Positions 1-10,718 are shown, numbered from the stretch's first letter. The stretch: DNA of 64,000 nt from Neoarius graeffei (GCF_027579695.1 NC_083572.1:17015421-17079420); one strand, 5' to 3'. The notes: generated by a model from the letters alone, not told the origin. A program made the numbers and translations.

Positions 1-373
1 TGTTTTTTTTCCATACTCTTACCAGTCTTAGCAGCTTGTAAAAACAATGTTATTTATTGCTTTATATAAAGAAATACAATTAATATTATGCAGAATTTAG
101 TTCAGCCTTTTGGTCCGGCCCTCCACAAAATTTTCTGTTTCTCATGTGGCCCCACGTTTAATCAGAGGTTGTATATGACAGGAAAAGATAAACCCATAGC
201 TATAAGTACGTGTTCCATTGTTATGGGTCAAACTAATTACAGATAGGAGCTAAAGTTGTGAGTGGGGAAGAAGTGCGACTTTGTCGCTTTTGCTGAAATT
301 GCGACTCCGTTTTACACAAGTGCATATTAAGTTAATGGTCACTTTTTTTGCTGGCTAGTGTGAAAGTTAAGCA
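1..373. other. No gene recognised (upstream of smurf2 exons, probably intron)
   Basis: A/T-rich single-copy-looking sequence. I see no exon of a known family and no clear repeat boundary. Confidence 0.4.
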
Positions 374-376
374 TTA

Positions 377-659
377 CGCCTCGGTCACAACCGGCCGTAC
401 GTGCTCCTACGGCCGGTCTATGTGCAAAAAACGCACGGAGGGCGTGCGTGTGACGTGCTGATTTTCGAGCCGTAGACCGGCCGCAGAGGTTCTTTGTCAT
501 GTCAAACAAACTCTACAGGCGCTTACGTTTTTTTCAGGTTGCAAGACAAACTTACGGCCAACGTGCGTCTTTCTCCAAGAACAAAAAAAACGCAGCGATT
601 TGGGGAAACGCCAAAAATCGCACGGCCAAAAAATCGTACATCCGGTTGTGACCTAGGCT
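377..659. mobile_element. PIF/Harbinger-type MITE, 283 bp
   Basis: The ends are inverted repeats: GCCTCGGTCACAACCGG at 378 and its complement (16/17) ending at 658. A TTA lies on both sides (374-376 and 660-662), the 3-bp target duplication typical of PIF/Harbinger. The inside is GC-rich with several CGTGCG/CGCACG motifs and no ORF of note. Confidence 0.7.
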
Positions 660-662
660 TTA

Positions 663-2055
663 GGTTGTTTAACTTGGAGACAAGTTTTAATTGAATACTC
701 CTGATTTAGACACCGGTTGCACTGTAATGCTGTATCCTTTTTCACTGCTAGCAACATGAGCCTCGTAGTTGAAAGACAGATCTCCAGTACTGTCAGAACC
801 CCCCACTCCCAACAACCCTGATCAGATGACCACAAACATTTACTCTATCCTAACCTCAGGATGCCAAATCTGGCCCCTTTATTATACACATTGTGCCTAT
901 AGAAATGTCGTGTGGGGGATTATAATTGTTATTTTCTGCACATGTGGTAGCTCAGCGGTGTCTTAGCTGTATTTTTATAAGAGAGGTATACGTTCGTTTT
1001 TCTACCCTGCAGCCGCGGTTTCCATATAGAACCGCTTTGTGCCTCCGTCTATGTTCTAAGGATTTCCTGGAGTTGGACTCCAAGGAAGTTTTTTAGTGGG
1101 AAGAGGTCAGAGACTCTTGCTGAATTGAATTTCTCAACAACCTCATTGACTAAAGCGGAAAGCGAGATGCTTGGTCCAGTGAGAAAGTGCATAGCATGCA
1201 TGCACACACACACCGGAGCCCAAACCCTGGGGAGAGCATACGCACCACCACTGTTAAGTAGCATGTGGGTATGTAGTGTGCATACTCGGTGCCCACTGCA
1301 TAAAGAGTCTTTTGATAGTACAGTGATGTGTGGGTGTGCATGTTTTTTTTTTTTTCCACATGTGAGCCACCACCTCAGTGCCCAGAAGCCTGGTGTTTAT
1401 TCAGTCCTACTGGGCTTTTGGCACACTGGAGAGTTCAATAGTTCACCTGATGAAGACTGGAGTAAAGGGCAAGCAGAGAAATGTATAAAATTCTCCTGGA
1501 GCCGATTTGACAGGGTTCTTTCTCTTGGATGAAGTGTGTTTTGACACAGCAGATGATGTGATCGAAAGTGGCATATGTCTCACTCTTCAGGCTTGATTCC
1601 AGTTTTCTTGTGCTACTTCAGTGGATTGAGCTTCCCGTCCAGTCCAAGGACCCCAAACGTTTTTATCCCTCCGATTTCTGTCCATGGAAACACTGTTATC
1701 GATTTGAAAACGCTCTCATGCCAATCTAATAGGTGGCAATGTACGTCGGACAGGAACGTGGCAAAACGGCCAGTCACTCTAACCACAAGTCTCTGTGTTT
1801 CAAGTCGGTACCTTGAAATAGGAAGCCAATATTGTGATGCTAAATCCATAATCAAGTTCAGACCATTTCAATGAGACGAAGCACCATTTTTGGATATATA
1901 TTTTTTTATTAATAGAATTAAATTGGAAAGACCCTCTCGCGCGGCAGTGTTTGATTGATTCAATTCTATTGAGCTGTTTGTCAGCCAAGTCAAGGCCTGT
2001 TTTATATTAACCATGTATTATTAACCATTAGCGTTAAACATCGAGACATGGTTAA
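663..2055. other. No gene recognised; presumed smurf2 intron
   Basis: Mixed sequence with a short CATGCATGCACACACACAC tract near 1190-1212. No splice-flanked exon and no conserved protein block was found on either strand. Confidence 0.4.
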
Positions 2056-2257
2056 TTGAGGTTTTTCACCTGACGTCACAGGGTCACGTGACGCCCCGGT
2101 GTCCGCCATTTTGAAGGTCAAGCTAGCTAATGTCAACATCATCATAGCTGGTGTGTTACTGTAGCAATGTTTACGTTCAGTCATTTGGATGACTGTTAAA
2201 ACCTTTCAGTCTCAAGTTTTTCCTTTACTGGATTTACTAGTTTACTGTAATTATGAT

Positions 2258-2462
2258 CCGGCAGCTATTTACACCGGATCCAGTGTAAATAGCTGCCGGA
2301 GCGCGCTCCGGCTTGCTCCCCCTCAAATTAAGCAGCGCGCTCCGGCTTGCTCCCCCTCAAATTAAGCAGCGCGCTCCGGCTTGCTCCCGGAGTGCTCCGG
2401 CCGAGGTTCCGGAGCGCGCTCCGGCAGCTATTTACACTGGATCCGGTGTAAATAGCTGCTGG
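2258..2462. repeat. Hairpin / 34-bp minisatellite / hairpin
   Basis: Two nearly identical 42-bp hairpins (17-bp arms, 8-bp loop containing GGATCC-like cggatcca) lie at 2258-2299 and 2421-2462. Between them a 34-bp unit beginning agcgcgctccggcttgctcc repeats about 2.6 times from 2300, then diverges into further GGAGCGCGCTCC palindromes. The whole lies inside the 2056-4406 element. Confidence 0.8.
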
Positions 2463-2633
2463 TACACTGCTACAACACAGACACCGACCCTAATAATACA
2501 GTTCTTGGTCATTGCCTGGTAACAGCAAATTTATAACGGGCCATGTCTCAACAGACTAAGAAGTTATTTCAATGACATTTAATAACATTTTGTTTATCCT
2601 TAGGACCGAAAGTAAATGAAAATGTGAACAAAC

Positions 2634-2811
2634 CTTAGCTGTAATAAGATGGCGACCACCGGCTCCAGGGACGACCCGCTGACGTAGGCATGTTACCCAG
2701 CCTGACACAAAATATTTGTAGGCATCCAAACTCTTATACACTTTCAGATCAATACCTGTGTATGGCGATGGGTTTTTAACGACATAGGTATACAGATCAT
2801 GTGGGCCGAAG
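2634..2811 (-). pseudogene. YqaJ-associated-type transposon exon, 3' part
   Basis: The minus-strand frame encodes HDLYTYVVKNPSPYTG and YKSLDAYKYFVSGWVTCLRQ, then AGGRHLITAK and a gtttgt splice donor. The YKSL(D/E)AYxxFxSGWV motif is what I associate with fish YqaJ-domain transposon proteins. The frame is open right up to the hAT junction at 2811/2812 and is continued by 4107-4375. Confidence 0.55.
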
Positions 2812-4106
2812 CAGGGCTTTGAACCGGTTCAAGGAACGAAAACGAAAACCGGGAACTTTTTCTATTTCACATGGAACAGAAACAAAACCAGAAACTTTAT
2901 TATTTTTTATGTTCCGGAACAGAAACACTTATTAAAAATAATGGTAACCGGTTAATACCGGTTTTTATTTCGTTCCTCAAAGTTTCCGTGGCCTACAAAT
3001 AAAAAAAGTCATTCTTCTCCTGCGCAAGTTTCTATGACCCGCTGGGGTTCACTTCCTGTGTGACGTTCGCTGACCGAATGGAGAGAGCGGGAAGGTGGAC
3101 TACTATCACTTCTCCATGTGATAATAAGTGAGTAAGTGCATTACTGAGTGTCTGAGCAAAGAAGAGCCTGAACGATGCAACCTCCCTATTGGCTGTTTGT
3201 AAAAACGTATCAGTTGTTGCCCTTCCCACGGGAATCATCGCGGGCTCGAGAGACGAGACCTGACGAGTTAGTTTGTTGGTAGCAGAACAAAATGTCTGGA
3301 CACAAATCGGGTTTTCAGAAAAGAAAATAAACGGAGGGTCGAAAATACAAAAAAGGAGGCAGAAAATGCAAAACGAGTTTTAAGGTAGGACAAATGGTTA
3401 GTTTTCTGAGGCAGCCCGCCGTGGCTGCCTGCAGGCTGATTTATTATAGCCCATTTAGTTAAAATAGTTGATATAAAATGTTTATAGTTATGTGATGGTT
3501 GTCCTGATTTAGACTGGTGTTTTTTTTTTTTTTTTTGGGGGGGGGTTGCGCGATGTTGCACCCGGGTCCAGATTAGGTCAGAACCGGCCCTGGCTACATT
3601 TCAGGTGTAGTTTGTTTTATGTATGTATGTACTTGCATAGATGTGTACTTGGTCTTCCAATATGGCGCCTAACAAAATCTCGCGGCGTGGTGACGTCATG
3701 CGGTAGCCCTCTATAGGGCCTGACTAGCCTTTGGTAACACACTAAACGAATTCTCTTTCATTTTTGGCACTTTTTCTGTTTGTGTAGATGGGAAGACATA
3801 CTGAGAATCCAAATTGCCAACATTTGAAATAATAATTGTTTTGAATTATTTCTTGTCTTATTTAATGAAGGTTGTAATAGAATTAGCCTACATTTGGCTT
3901 AAGCTGGATGAGACAGAGACATAATTTTATAGCCATTTGTTAAACAGCTGACAGGGAACGTAATTAACCGTTCCGGGAACGAAATTTTTTTGTTCTAACC
4001 GGTTCGGGAACGTCTATTTAATGGTGGAACCCAATACCGGAAACGTTAAAATTCCATTTCTGTTCGGAACGAACCAATAGGAAAAAAATTCTGGTTCAAA
4101 GCCCTG
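2812..4106. mobile_element. hAT element, copy A (1295 bp)
   Basis: The termini are CAGGGCTTTGAACC and GGTTCAAAGCCCTG. Flanking 8-bp duplications are ggccgaag (2804-2811) and tgctgaag (4107-4114), 6/8 identical. Subterminal AACCGGTT-containing repeats and gttccggaac motifs occur at both ends. The second copy, inverted, is at 24086-25395. No transposase is recognisable, so it is non-autonomous. Confidence 0.85.
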
Positions 4107-4375
4107 TGCTGAAGTCAGGTAAAGACGAGGGCTTGGTGTACTTCCGTACGTCAGTGAACAATCCTGGTGGAAGCAGGTAAACGTCGTTCTCTAAGCCTGC
4201 TAACCTCAATTTTTGCAAATACCTCTCCCTCTGCTCGCCCTGTAAATGCCCTACGTCGCTGGATAGTGAAGGTGTTTTCTGCATCTCGCTCCTTTTTCTT
4301 TTATGTTTTTCGTTTGTCGCCTTCCTCGCATTCAAACTGATTCGAGCCGTGGCGTCCAAAATGGCAGCGTCACAT
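4107..4375 (-). pseudogene. YqaJ-associated-type transposon exon, 5' part
   Basis: On the minus strand the frame reads LNARKATNEKHKRKRSEMQK, then GHLQGEQRERYLQKLRLAGL and LPPGLFTDV, stopping at the hAT junction in PDF. The ATG inside KRSEMQK or an upstream one could be the start; I cannot decide. The basic patch and the ERYLxKLxLxGLE pattern recall the N-terminal exon of the same protein family. Confidence 0.5.
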
Positions 4376-4410
4376 GACTTGGTCACGTGGGTGAAAACCC
4401 CCTCAATATA

Positions 4411-4938
4411 CACTACCGTTGAAAAGTTTGGGGTCACTTTGAAATGTCCTTATTTTTGAAAGAAAAGCACTGTTCTTTTCAATGAAGATCACTTTAAACT
4501 AATCAGAAATGCACTCTATACATTGCTAATGTGGTAAATGACTATTCTAGCTGCAAATGTCTGGTTTTTGGTGCAATATCTCCATAGGTGTATAGAGGCC
4601 CATTTCCAGCAACTCTCACTCCAGTGTTCTAATGGTACAATGTGTTTGCTCATTGCCTCAGAAGGCTAATGGATGATTAGAAACCCCTCGTACAATCATG
4701 TTAGCACAGCTGAAAACAGTTGAGCTCTTTAGAGAAGCTATAAAACTGACCTTCCTTTGAGCAGATTGAGTTTCTGGAGCATCACATTTGTGGGGTCGAT
4801 TAAATGCTCAAAATGGCCAGAAAAACGTCTTGACTATATTTTCTATTCATTTTACAACTTATGGTGGGAAATAAAAGTGTGACTTTTCATGGAAAACACA
4901 AAATTGTCTGGGTGACCCCAAACTTTTGAACGGTCGTG
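4411..4938. mobile_element. Tc1/mariner non-autonomous derivative (528 bp)
   Basis: The termini CACTACCGTTGAAAAGTTTG and the complement of caaacttttgaacggtcgtg are inverted repeats, with TA on both sides (4409-4410, 4939-4940). The interior matches the widespread fish Tc1 derivative that starts with CACTACCGTTCAAAAGTTTG, as I recall it. There is no transposase frame. It is inserted 2 bp outside the right end of the 2056-4406 element. Confidence 0.85.
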
Positions 4939-4940
4939 TA

Positions 4941-5930
4941 AGGACATATTAGCTATGCGTCAGTACTGTTTCACAAACCCGTGCGTTTTTTGGCGGCGGC
5001 AGCGGCTCACTGCCTTCAATTTTGGTGGGGCAGAGCGACACTAATAGCCTCAAACAAATTTTAACAGAGGCAGTCACACTTATGCTTTCTAGAGAATTTT
5101 TGCATGATAGAATAATTGCATACAGACATCCAACATACAGTCTAGCAGTGCCGTTTGGGTGGGTGGATGGATTTATTCATTCATTGCATCAACTGCATAA
5201 CATTTTTAGTGGCAAGTTTGAGATCTGACTTTTCCACCCCCCCCCCCCAACCTACATGTAAAGATTTGTGATAAGCTACTATTATGTACAGTATATAGCG
5301 ATACATACCACAGATGTATAAATTAATCAATCAGCTGGCGTTTAATTGTCGACGGCAAAGCTGTTGACCGCAGCAGCGATTACTTTCCAGGCTGCCAATT
5401 GGACTTGCGATGCTGGAGCTTCTATTTCAAGGGAGGAGAAGTTTCTCTTCTTGGCTGTATTATGCCTTTCCGTATCAGAAGTCGAGGGGCGTGGCCTCTC
5501 AACTGAGAAGATTTAGGGGTGTGATTTATTTAAATGACGATGGTTTTCAGCCACCACGTTTATCAACATCCGATCATTCTTGCGTTGTGAGTGGTAAGAT
5601 ACGAACGTGTCACGAATCTCTGCGTACAGTTTTGCCATTGTTTGCGGAAATATTTTCTATTTCGTTTCTATTAAAAAAAAAAAAAAAGTCTTGTCCAAGG
5701 CACAGAGTATTTTTAAACCAGCCCAATTTGGCAACCCTGTCATTAACTGTCTTGCCTGCTGCTCCTTCCGTTAAGCATGGGGCAGCATGAATCTTGCCCC
5801 AGTGGGCCTCTGTTGGCACTTGCTGCAGTTTCCGTAATAACTCTCAAGGAGATAAATGGAGCAGTAAACATACTTTCCCTCCATTGTGCAACATCTAGAA
5901 AGGTGAGGGTCAACAGGACATCAGCTTATC
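4941..5930. other. No gene recognised
   Basis: Contains a C-rich homopolymer (near 5236) and an A-run (near 5672). The open frames here show no family motif and no splice support. Confidence 0.4.
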
Positions 5931-5943
5931 TGTCAAAGTTGTT

Positions 5944-6244
5944 CTTTCGATTACGTTCATTATGTCTTATATTAAATATAGTTAGTTTTTTTTTTTCTTT
6001 TTTTATCAGACATCTAATTTATTGGGTTTGTTTACCTGACATGTTTCGACGTACAACTGACCGACCTGTCAAACCAGACAGGAAGGCCACGCCTTCAGAA
6101 ACAGCAGCTGATAAAAGATGCGTCACCAATTAACATCCGGTGACACTCTGAGGAAGACGGAAGTTGTACGTCGAAACATGTCAGGTAAACAAACCCAATA
6201 AATTAGATGTCTGATAAAAAAAGAAAAAAAAAAAACTAACTATA
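5944..6244. mobile_element. Palindromic retroposon flanked by 13-bp direct repeats
   Basis: tgtcaaagttgtt occurs at 5931-5943 and 6245-6257. Between them lie two inverted arms (about 5978-6056 and 6164-6244) sharing tttcgacgtacaact, ttacctgacatg and a T-rich tract ending ctaactatat. The central 110 bp is not palindromic. Long direct repeats with an A/T-rich inverted tail suggest target-primed insertion with twin priming rather than a cut-and-paste element. Confidence 0.55.
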
Positions 6245-6257
6245 TGTCAAAGTTGTT

Positions 6258-6986
6258 GTTCACTCAGAAGAAGAGTTTAAAAAGTATGACTTGATGAAGG
6301 TTGAACGACTGAGATATATGGTTATGCTCTGCCCACCTGCCTGTATGTTTGTATAAGCTGCCACTAGTTTTCAGGCTTTTAATGGAGGCTGTAACATTTC
6401 AAAAAAAGAATATGCCATAGATTTTATGAGCCATCGTGCATAAAACATGTTCGTACCATAGCATGCCTTTTGGGACAATCGCAGCCAAATTTAACCAAAA
6501 GGAATGTCGAATGTATGTCCAATTATACCTTGCCTCTAAATGACCTTATTATTCTGCATGGGAGTCTCTTCCAACAGAGACCCTGTGTGTTTTTGTTTAA
6601 AGCTTTCCCCTTTTTCTCTCAGCAGTTTGTGGTCACTAACCTCAGGCGCTACCCGCTTATTGGCTCGAGTGAGCTCTGACAGTGAGCCAGTGAAAGAGCA
6701 AGAACCTTTCTAAATTACACCTCCTCGGTATGTCCAGACATAGGAGAAACATTTCTGGTCCAAATCGAGCAGACCAAATGCAGCGTTGTTGGGTATTTTT
6801 AAAATCGCAGTTTGTAAGGGTGGGCACTAGCACACGGTACTCTGAATCGGAAAACCACACTCGCAGAAGTGCTGATGTTTAGTCTCTGCGGTTGGTGCTT
6901 GGGCCCTGTAGACTGACTGTGGCCTTTTTGTGGATTACTGGGTTTCCATAATGGCACAATCTATAGCAAAAGACATGAACCATCAT

Positions 6987-7031
<45 letters not shown>

Positions 7032-7402
7032 CACACACACACACACACACACAAACGTTGTCAGACGTCCTGCAAACATCAACATCCTGCACCAAGCACA
7101 TTCATCAATGTCCAACGCACACACTTTTTTCCCCAACAAGCACCATTCTCAAACATCTCCAGTGTCCGAGAAACATTCTTTCTCACATTTTAGTGTTGTC
7201 CAACAGTGCTTAATGTATGTTTGTGTTTACTGGGAGATTGTTAGTTGGACATTCTCAAACATTAGCATTCTGCAAAAGCGTTTGCCTATCCAATTAAGTC
7301 TCCGTGTTCTCCGAAACCCAGATCCTTCAAACATCAACACTCTCGTATCATGACCCTGCTACCATTATTGTGATTTAAATAATTGATGCTTTGTTCTCCA
7401 TC
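6258..7402. other. No gene recognised apart from the (AC)n microsatellite
   Basis: A diverged tandem-like motif (CAAACATC.. CATTCTC / TTGTCCAACA) recurs between 7070 and 7340. No exon was recognised. Confidence 0.4.
6999..7053. repeat. (AC)n microsatellite
   Basis: (CA)-dinucleotide run preceded by a TC tract near 6990 and interrupted once by tctc. Confidence 0.9.
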
Positions 7403-7410
7403 TGTTCACA

Positions 7411-8908
7411 CAGGTGGACGGTAACGAAGTAAATTTACTTAAGTACACTGAGTATCTGTAGTTTTTGAGTATTTTTTTTTTTTTTTGAAAATTATGACTA
7501 ACTCCACTACATTTCAATCAAGGTCCTCATTACTATGAAACAACTTGGAAAGTGAATTCCCCCCCCCCCCCCTTTTCTAAAACGTGATTGTTTTTTTCGC
7601 AGGTGACACTGAGACAGCCCATCAGTAATCACTAGGGTCACGTCCATAGACTGTATGAAATCAAGTTCGATGATCCCTCCGCAGTGTTATTCAACACGAT
7701 CAGTTGAAGGAATAAAGATTCGTTTTAAACGTTTGCCTAAAACTCGCCGTCCGACCTGCGGAAGCATATGCTAACGTTTTATTCCAAGAGAAAGCTTGTA
7801 ATGAAGTTGTCTGTGCTTTTGGAGTTAGCGATTAATGTTGTTATAGCTATGCAGTCTGGTTAGTCAAATGATTTTCCCGCCAAGTTGCCATCGCCTTGTC
7901 CACGGCTAACGTTTACACATAGCTAGTTAACTTGCATGTAAACACAGTTACGCTAACATGAATAACGTTTAACTTATCTGAAGTCCTTTCAGAAATGCGT
8001 TTTAGCCTAATCTTGCCAAATAATCAAAATATAGAAATATTTCTTTTCTGGTAGCGTTAGCTACCCAGTATGAATTAGAGTTTGAAAAGCGTTTGCTAGC
8101 ATGTCAGGTGGAGCTTCACTGACTAGCTAGCTTAATGTTAAACCACCATGATGGCACAGCATGTGTTCATTTTGTGAATTCATATTTCTGACGGGCGGCA
8201 CGGTGGTGTAGTGGTTAGCGCTGTCGCCTCACAGCAAGAAGGTCCGGGTTCGAGCCCCGTGGCCGGCGAGGGACTTTCTGTGTGGAGTTTGCATGTTCTC
8301 CCTGTGTCCGCGTGGGTTTCCTCCGGGTGCTCCGGTTTCCCCCACAGTCCAAAGACATGCAGGTTAGGTCAGGGTTGTCTGTGTCAGCCCTGTGATGACC
8401 TGGCGACTTGTCCAGGGTGTACCCCGCCTTTCGCCCGTAGTCAGCTGGGATAGGCTCCAGCTTGCCTGCGACCCTGTAGAACAGGATAAAGCGGCTACAG
8501 ATGATATGAGATATTTCTGCCTTTGGTAATGTTAGCATAGTAGCTTTTGTGACCTCGCATAATTACTATAGCTACTATTTTTTTTTGTTTGTTTTGTTTA
8601 ACCAGTAGCCAGAGGAAAAACTAGCTAGCATCGTATTGATGATTCTGCTTGGTTGTAAGTTTATTTTGTAACGTTCGACCAGGCGTTTATTCTACAAGTT
8701 AGTCGGTAAATCCAGTCGGTTGCTTCGGACGCATTAGGTTTTGACAGAAAATGTGCTTTTAATACTCAAGTATTTTTAAAAGCAAGTACTTCAGTACTTT
8801 TAAGTAAAAATCTGACTGTACAACTTTCACTTGTACTGGAGTAACACTGGACCAGTGGGATCTGTACTTTGACTTAAGTAATGAACTTGGGTACTTTGTC
8901 CACCTCTG
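7411..8908. mobile_element. hAT element, copy A, with nested SINE
   Basis: The ends are CAGGTGGACGGTAACGAAGT and the complement of acttgggtactttgtccacctctg. Flanking 8-mers are tgttcaca (7403-7410) and tgttcata (8909-8916). The second copy is at 59657-61803. This copy retains about 600 bp in the middle that the second copy lacks, and carries a SINE at 8191-8510. No transposase is recognisable. Confidence 0.85.
8191..8510 (+). mobile_element. tRNA-derived SINE, copy 1 (internally deleted)
   Basis: It begins cggcacggtggtgtagtgg (A-box-like) and has a clear B box (GGTTCGAGCCC). The body ctccggtttcccccacagtc is followed by a tail ending gatatgag. Flanking duplication atatttctg is at 8182-8190 and 8511-8519. 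Relative to 56114-56489 about 65 bp is missing after the ggttaggt motif. The family resembles the Mermaid-like SINEs of catfishes; the name is tentative. Confidence 0.9.
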
Positions 8909-8916
8909 TGTTCATA

Positions 8917-10119
8917 TGGGGCCATGCAACAAAACGTCATTCCATCCAGGGTGTATTCCTGCCTCATTTTGACCAGGAAAAAGTGATTACTTTTAATATG
9001 AATGAATAAATGCTGTTCAGTAAGCACTCTGCATTATCGAAGACCCTGGTCACACTCCAGCTCGCGATGGGTTTGTGAATACTTGGTGATGAAAAATTGG
9101 TAGCATTGCCACCAATTGTGAGATGCACAGTGAATGTTCCCTGAGCTTTGCGAGTTGGTCTTTTGGTGCGTCTCTGCCTCGTGAGTGGCCAAAAATGTCA
9201 CAAAAATTCAATGCCTGCACTGAAATTTGGCGGCGGTGTTTGTCAGCAAGCGAAGTGGCAAATACTCACAGATGGGTTTGGGGACGTTTCCCGAAGCTCA
9301 GGGAACCTTTGTCGAGCCTCTTGAGATGTATTTCTCTCAAATCCATGTCCCCGATACTTGTGGGAGTCTCGTCAACGCAGCGGCTTGGCCTCACTATCGC
9401 CGAGACTTGAAAAGAGTATTTACATTCAGGGATCTTTCGGAGCGCGTTGTGCCCTCGCTTGGGACCCAGTTATTATGGGAAACGCCTGATGCTGATTTGA
9501 GCACAATCAGTACGCGCATATGGGATTTGCAACAAAGTATTAAACATGATAATTCATGATGTGTGCGCATGTTGTAAATATTGAGGTTTTTTTTTTTTTT
9601 GGCATAATTCAGAAATGAATGATATTTTGGCCCTCAGGTCTGATTTGTCCCCCCCCCCCCCCCCCTTGAAAAGTGCGTGTTTTGTACATCCCTGATGTAA
9701 TCATCATAAAGCGCATTGGTGAGTATCCTGAACTAGGATAAGTTTAGAAACTAACCACTGGACGGCAGTAAGTATTCTTCTGTATTTTCTCAGACATGGC
9801 TTAAAACGAGTATGCTACCTAGTAATTACAATAAACATTCAAAGACTGGCCAAGAACCACACGTGGTTTAGTTGGTTGGTTTGGCAGGTGTTTGTTTAAA
9901 AAAAAAAAAAAACCAACCCAACACCATGTTGGTGTCCTCTGGACTTTCCCCTTGCAAACTGTTGTGCGTTAGTTCGGTGCTTCGTGCAGCATTTCACTGG
10001 CATGGTGTGGTCCACCTAGAGTGGTCTTTGACGGATGTAAATCATGTGATATGGTCTTCACACTCAACAGATCTCAGCGCAACTAAACACCTATGGGAAA
10101 TGTGGAGCAGCAATGGGTT
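8917..10119. other. Repeat-like region without recognisable gene
   Basis: 9049-9560 shares diverged stretches with 42840-43080 (gcgatgggtt, gatgctgatttgagcacaa), so it is probably an old transposon. At 10045-10105 the plus strand reads VIWSSHSTDLSATKHLWEMW, which looks like a decayed mariner/Tc1 xSPDLNPIEHLWE block. Poly(T), poly(C) and poly(A) runs are at about 9585, 9650 and 9898. Confidence 0.4.
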
Positions 10120-10128
10120 ACGTTTCTC

Positions 10129-10676
10129 TAGCCTGGGCCCGCCCATCCTAAGCGTGACGCAACACGAGGGCCTGTTCCGAGCTTAGTCTGGCCAGGCAGG
10201 CTATCTACAGCATTTCCAAGCTCCCGAAAAATTGGGAGCCAATCAACTTTGAGCATCTCCAACGGCCCTGGGTAGAGGCGTGTTCAAGGCACTGACGTAG
10301 TAGAAGTGCGACCGGAAGCCATAGATTGTTTACAGAATCATGCTGTATTGAAAGCATTCAACGGGAAGTTCTCATTGAAAACGGAGCAAAGAGCAGCCCT
10401 GGAGGTATTTATTGAAAGGAAGGACGTTTTCGCCTTGCTCCCGACCGGCTTCGGTAAGAGTTTAATCTACCAGTTAGCCCCGTCGCGTCACATACGTCAG
10501 AGGAAAGAGTGATGTGATTGGTTTAAGCTTCGTCACAGCCTTTTCTGACTTCGACCAGTAACAAACTGAGGCATTTCAGGGAGGCGGGTCAACCACGGGC
10601 TCTGGGAAACGGTCTGGCTTAATAGCTTGGCCAGACCGAATGCTCGGAGAGCTTTGAAGTCGTGTTAGCCAGGCTA
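10129..10676 (+). mobile_element. 9-bp-TSD element carrying a RecQ-like helicase fragment, copy A
   Basis: The flanking duplication acgtttctc is exact at 10120-10128 and 10677-10685. Termini are TAGCCTGGGCCC and the complement of ttagccaggcta, a short TAGCCTGG inverted repeat. A 9-bp duplication fits Mutator-like or Merlin-type elements, not hAT or Harbinger. The interior encodes a RecQ-like peptide on the plus strand (next entry). The inverted second copy is at 31336-31956. Confidence 0.75.
10321..10512 (+). pseudogene. RecQ-like DNA helicase N-terminal fragment (captured)
   Basis: The frame reads KAFNGKFSLKTEQRAALEVF, then ERKDVFALLPTGFGKSLIYQ and stops soon after at RHIRQRKE. The LLPTGxGKSLIYQ segment is a Walker A (motif I) of RecQ-family superfamily 2 helicases, here in its usual position after an ExQ-type motif. 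Nothing beyond motif I is present, so no helicase activity is expected. The 31510-31706 copy keeps a likely initiator Met (MEQRQAFDTAVDAVLKAFN). Confidence 0.65.
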
Positions 10677-10718
10677 ACGTTTCTCCACCACCATCATCAA
10701 AATACCAAATATACACTA

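Larger units (their letters stand above)
2056..4406 (-). mobile_element. TIR transposon carrying a YqaJ-associated-type protein exon, interrupted by a hAT
   Basis: The left end (TTGAGGTTTTTCACC, then gtcacgtgacgcc and ccgccattttg) is mirrored at the right end (complement of 4406: TTGAGGGGGTTTTCACCC, then gtgaccaagtcatgtgacg and gccattttgg). On the minus strand an open frame runs from about 4375 to 4107 and resumes at 2811-2634, ending at an aag|gtttgt donor. Recognisable blocks are LQGEQRERYLQKLRLAGLEN, FTDVRKYTKPSSLPDF, then NPSPYTG and YKSLDAYKYFVSGWV. These resemble teleost transposon-derived proteins that carry a YqaJ-like nuclease domain; this is from memory. A hAT (2812-4106) splits the exon. 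Confidence 0.6.

Noticed and set aside
7100..7340. Recurring CAAACATC / CATTCTC phrases as a CRISPR-like array
   Set aside because: Spacing is irregular, the repeats are diverged and this is a eukaryotic genome; just a decayed tandem repeat.
8191..8270. tRNA gene in the SINE head
   Set aside because: A and B boxes are present, but the sequence cannot form the full cloverleaf and sits at the head of a SINE with TSDs; the same applies to 54712-54790.
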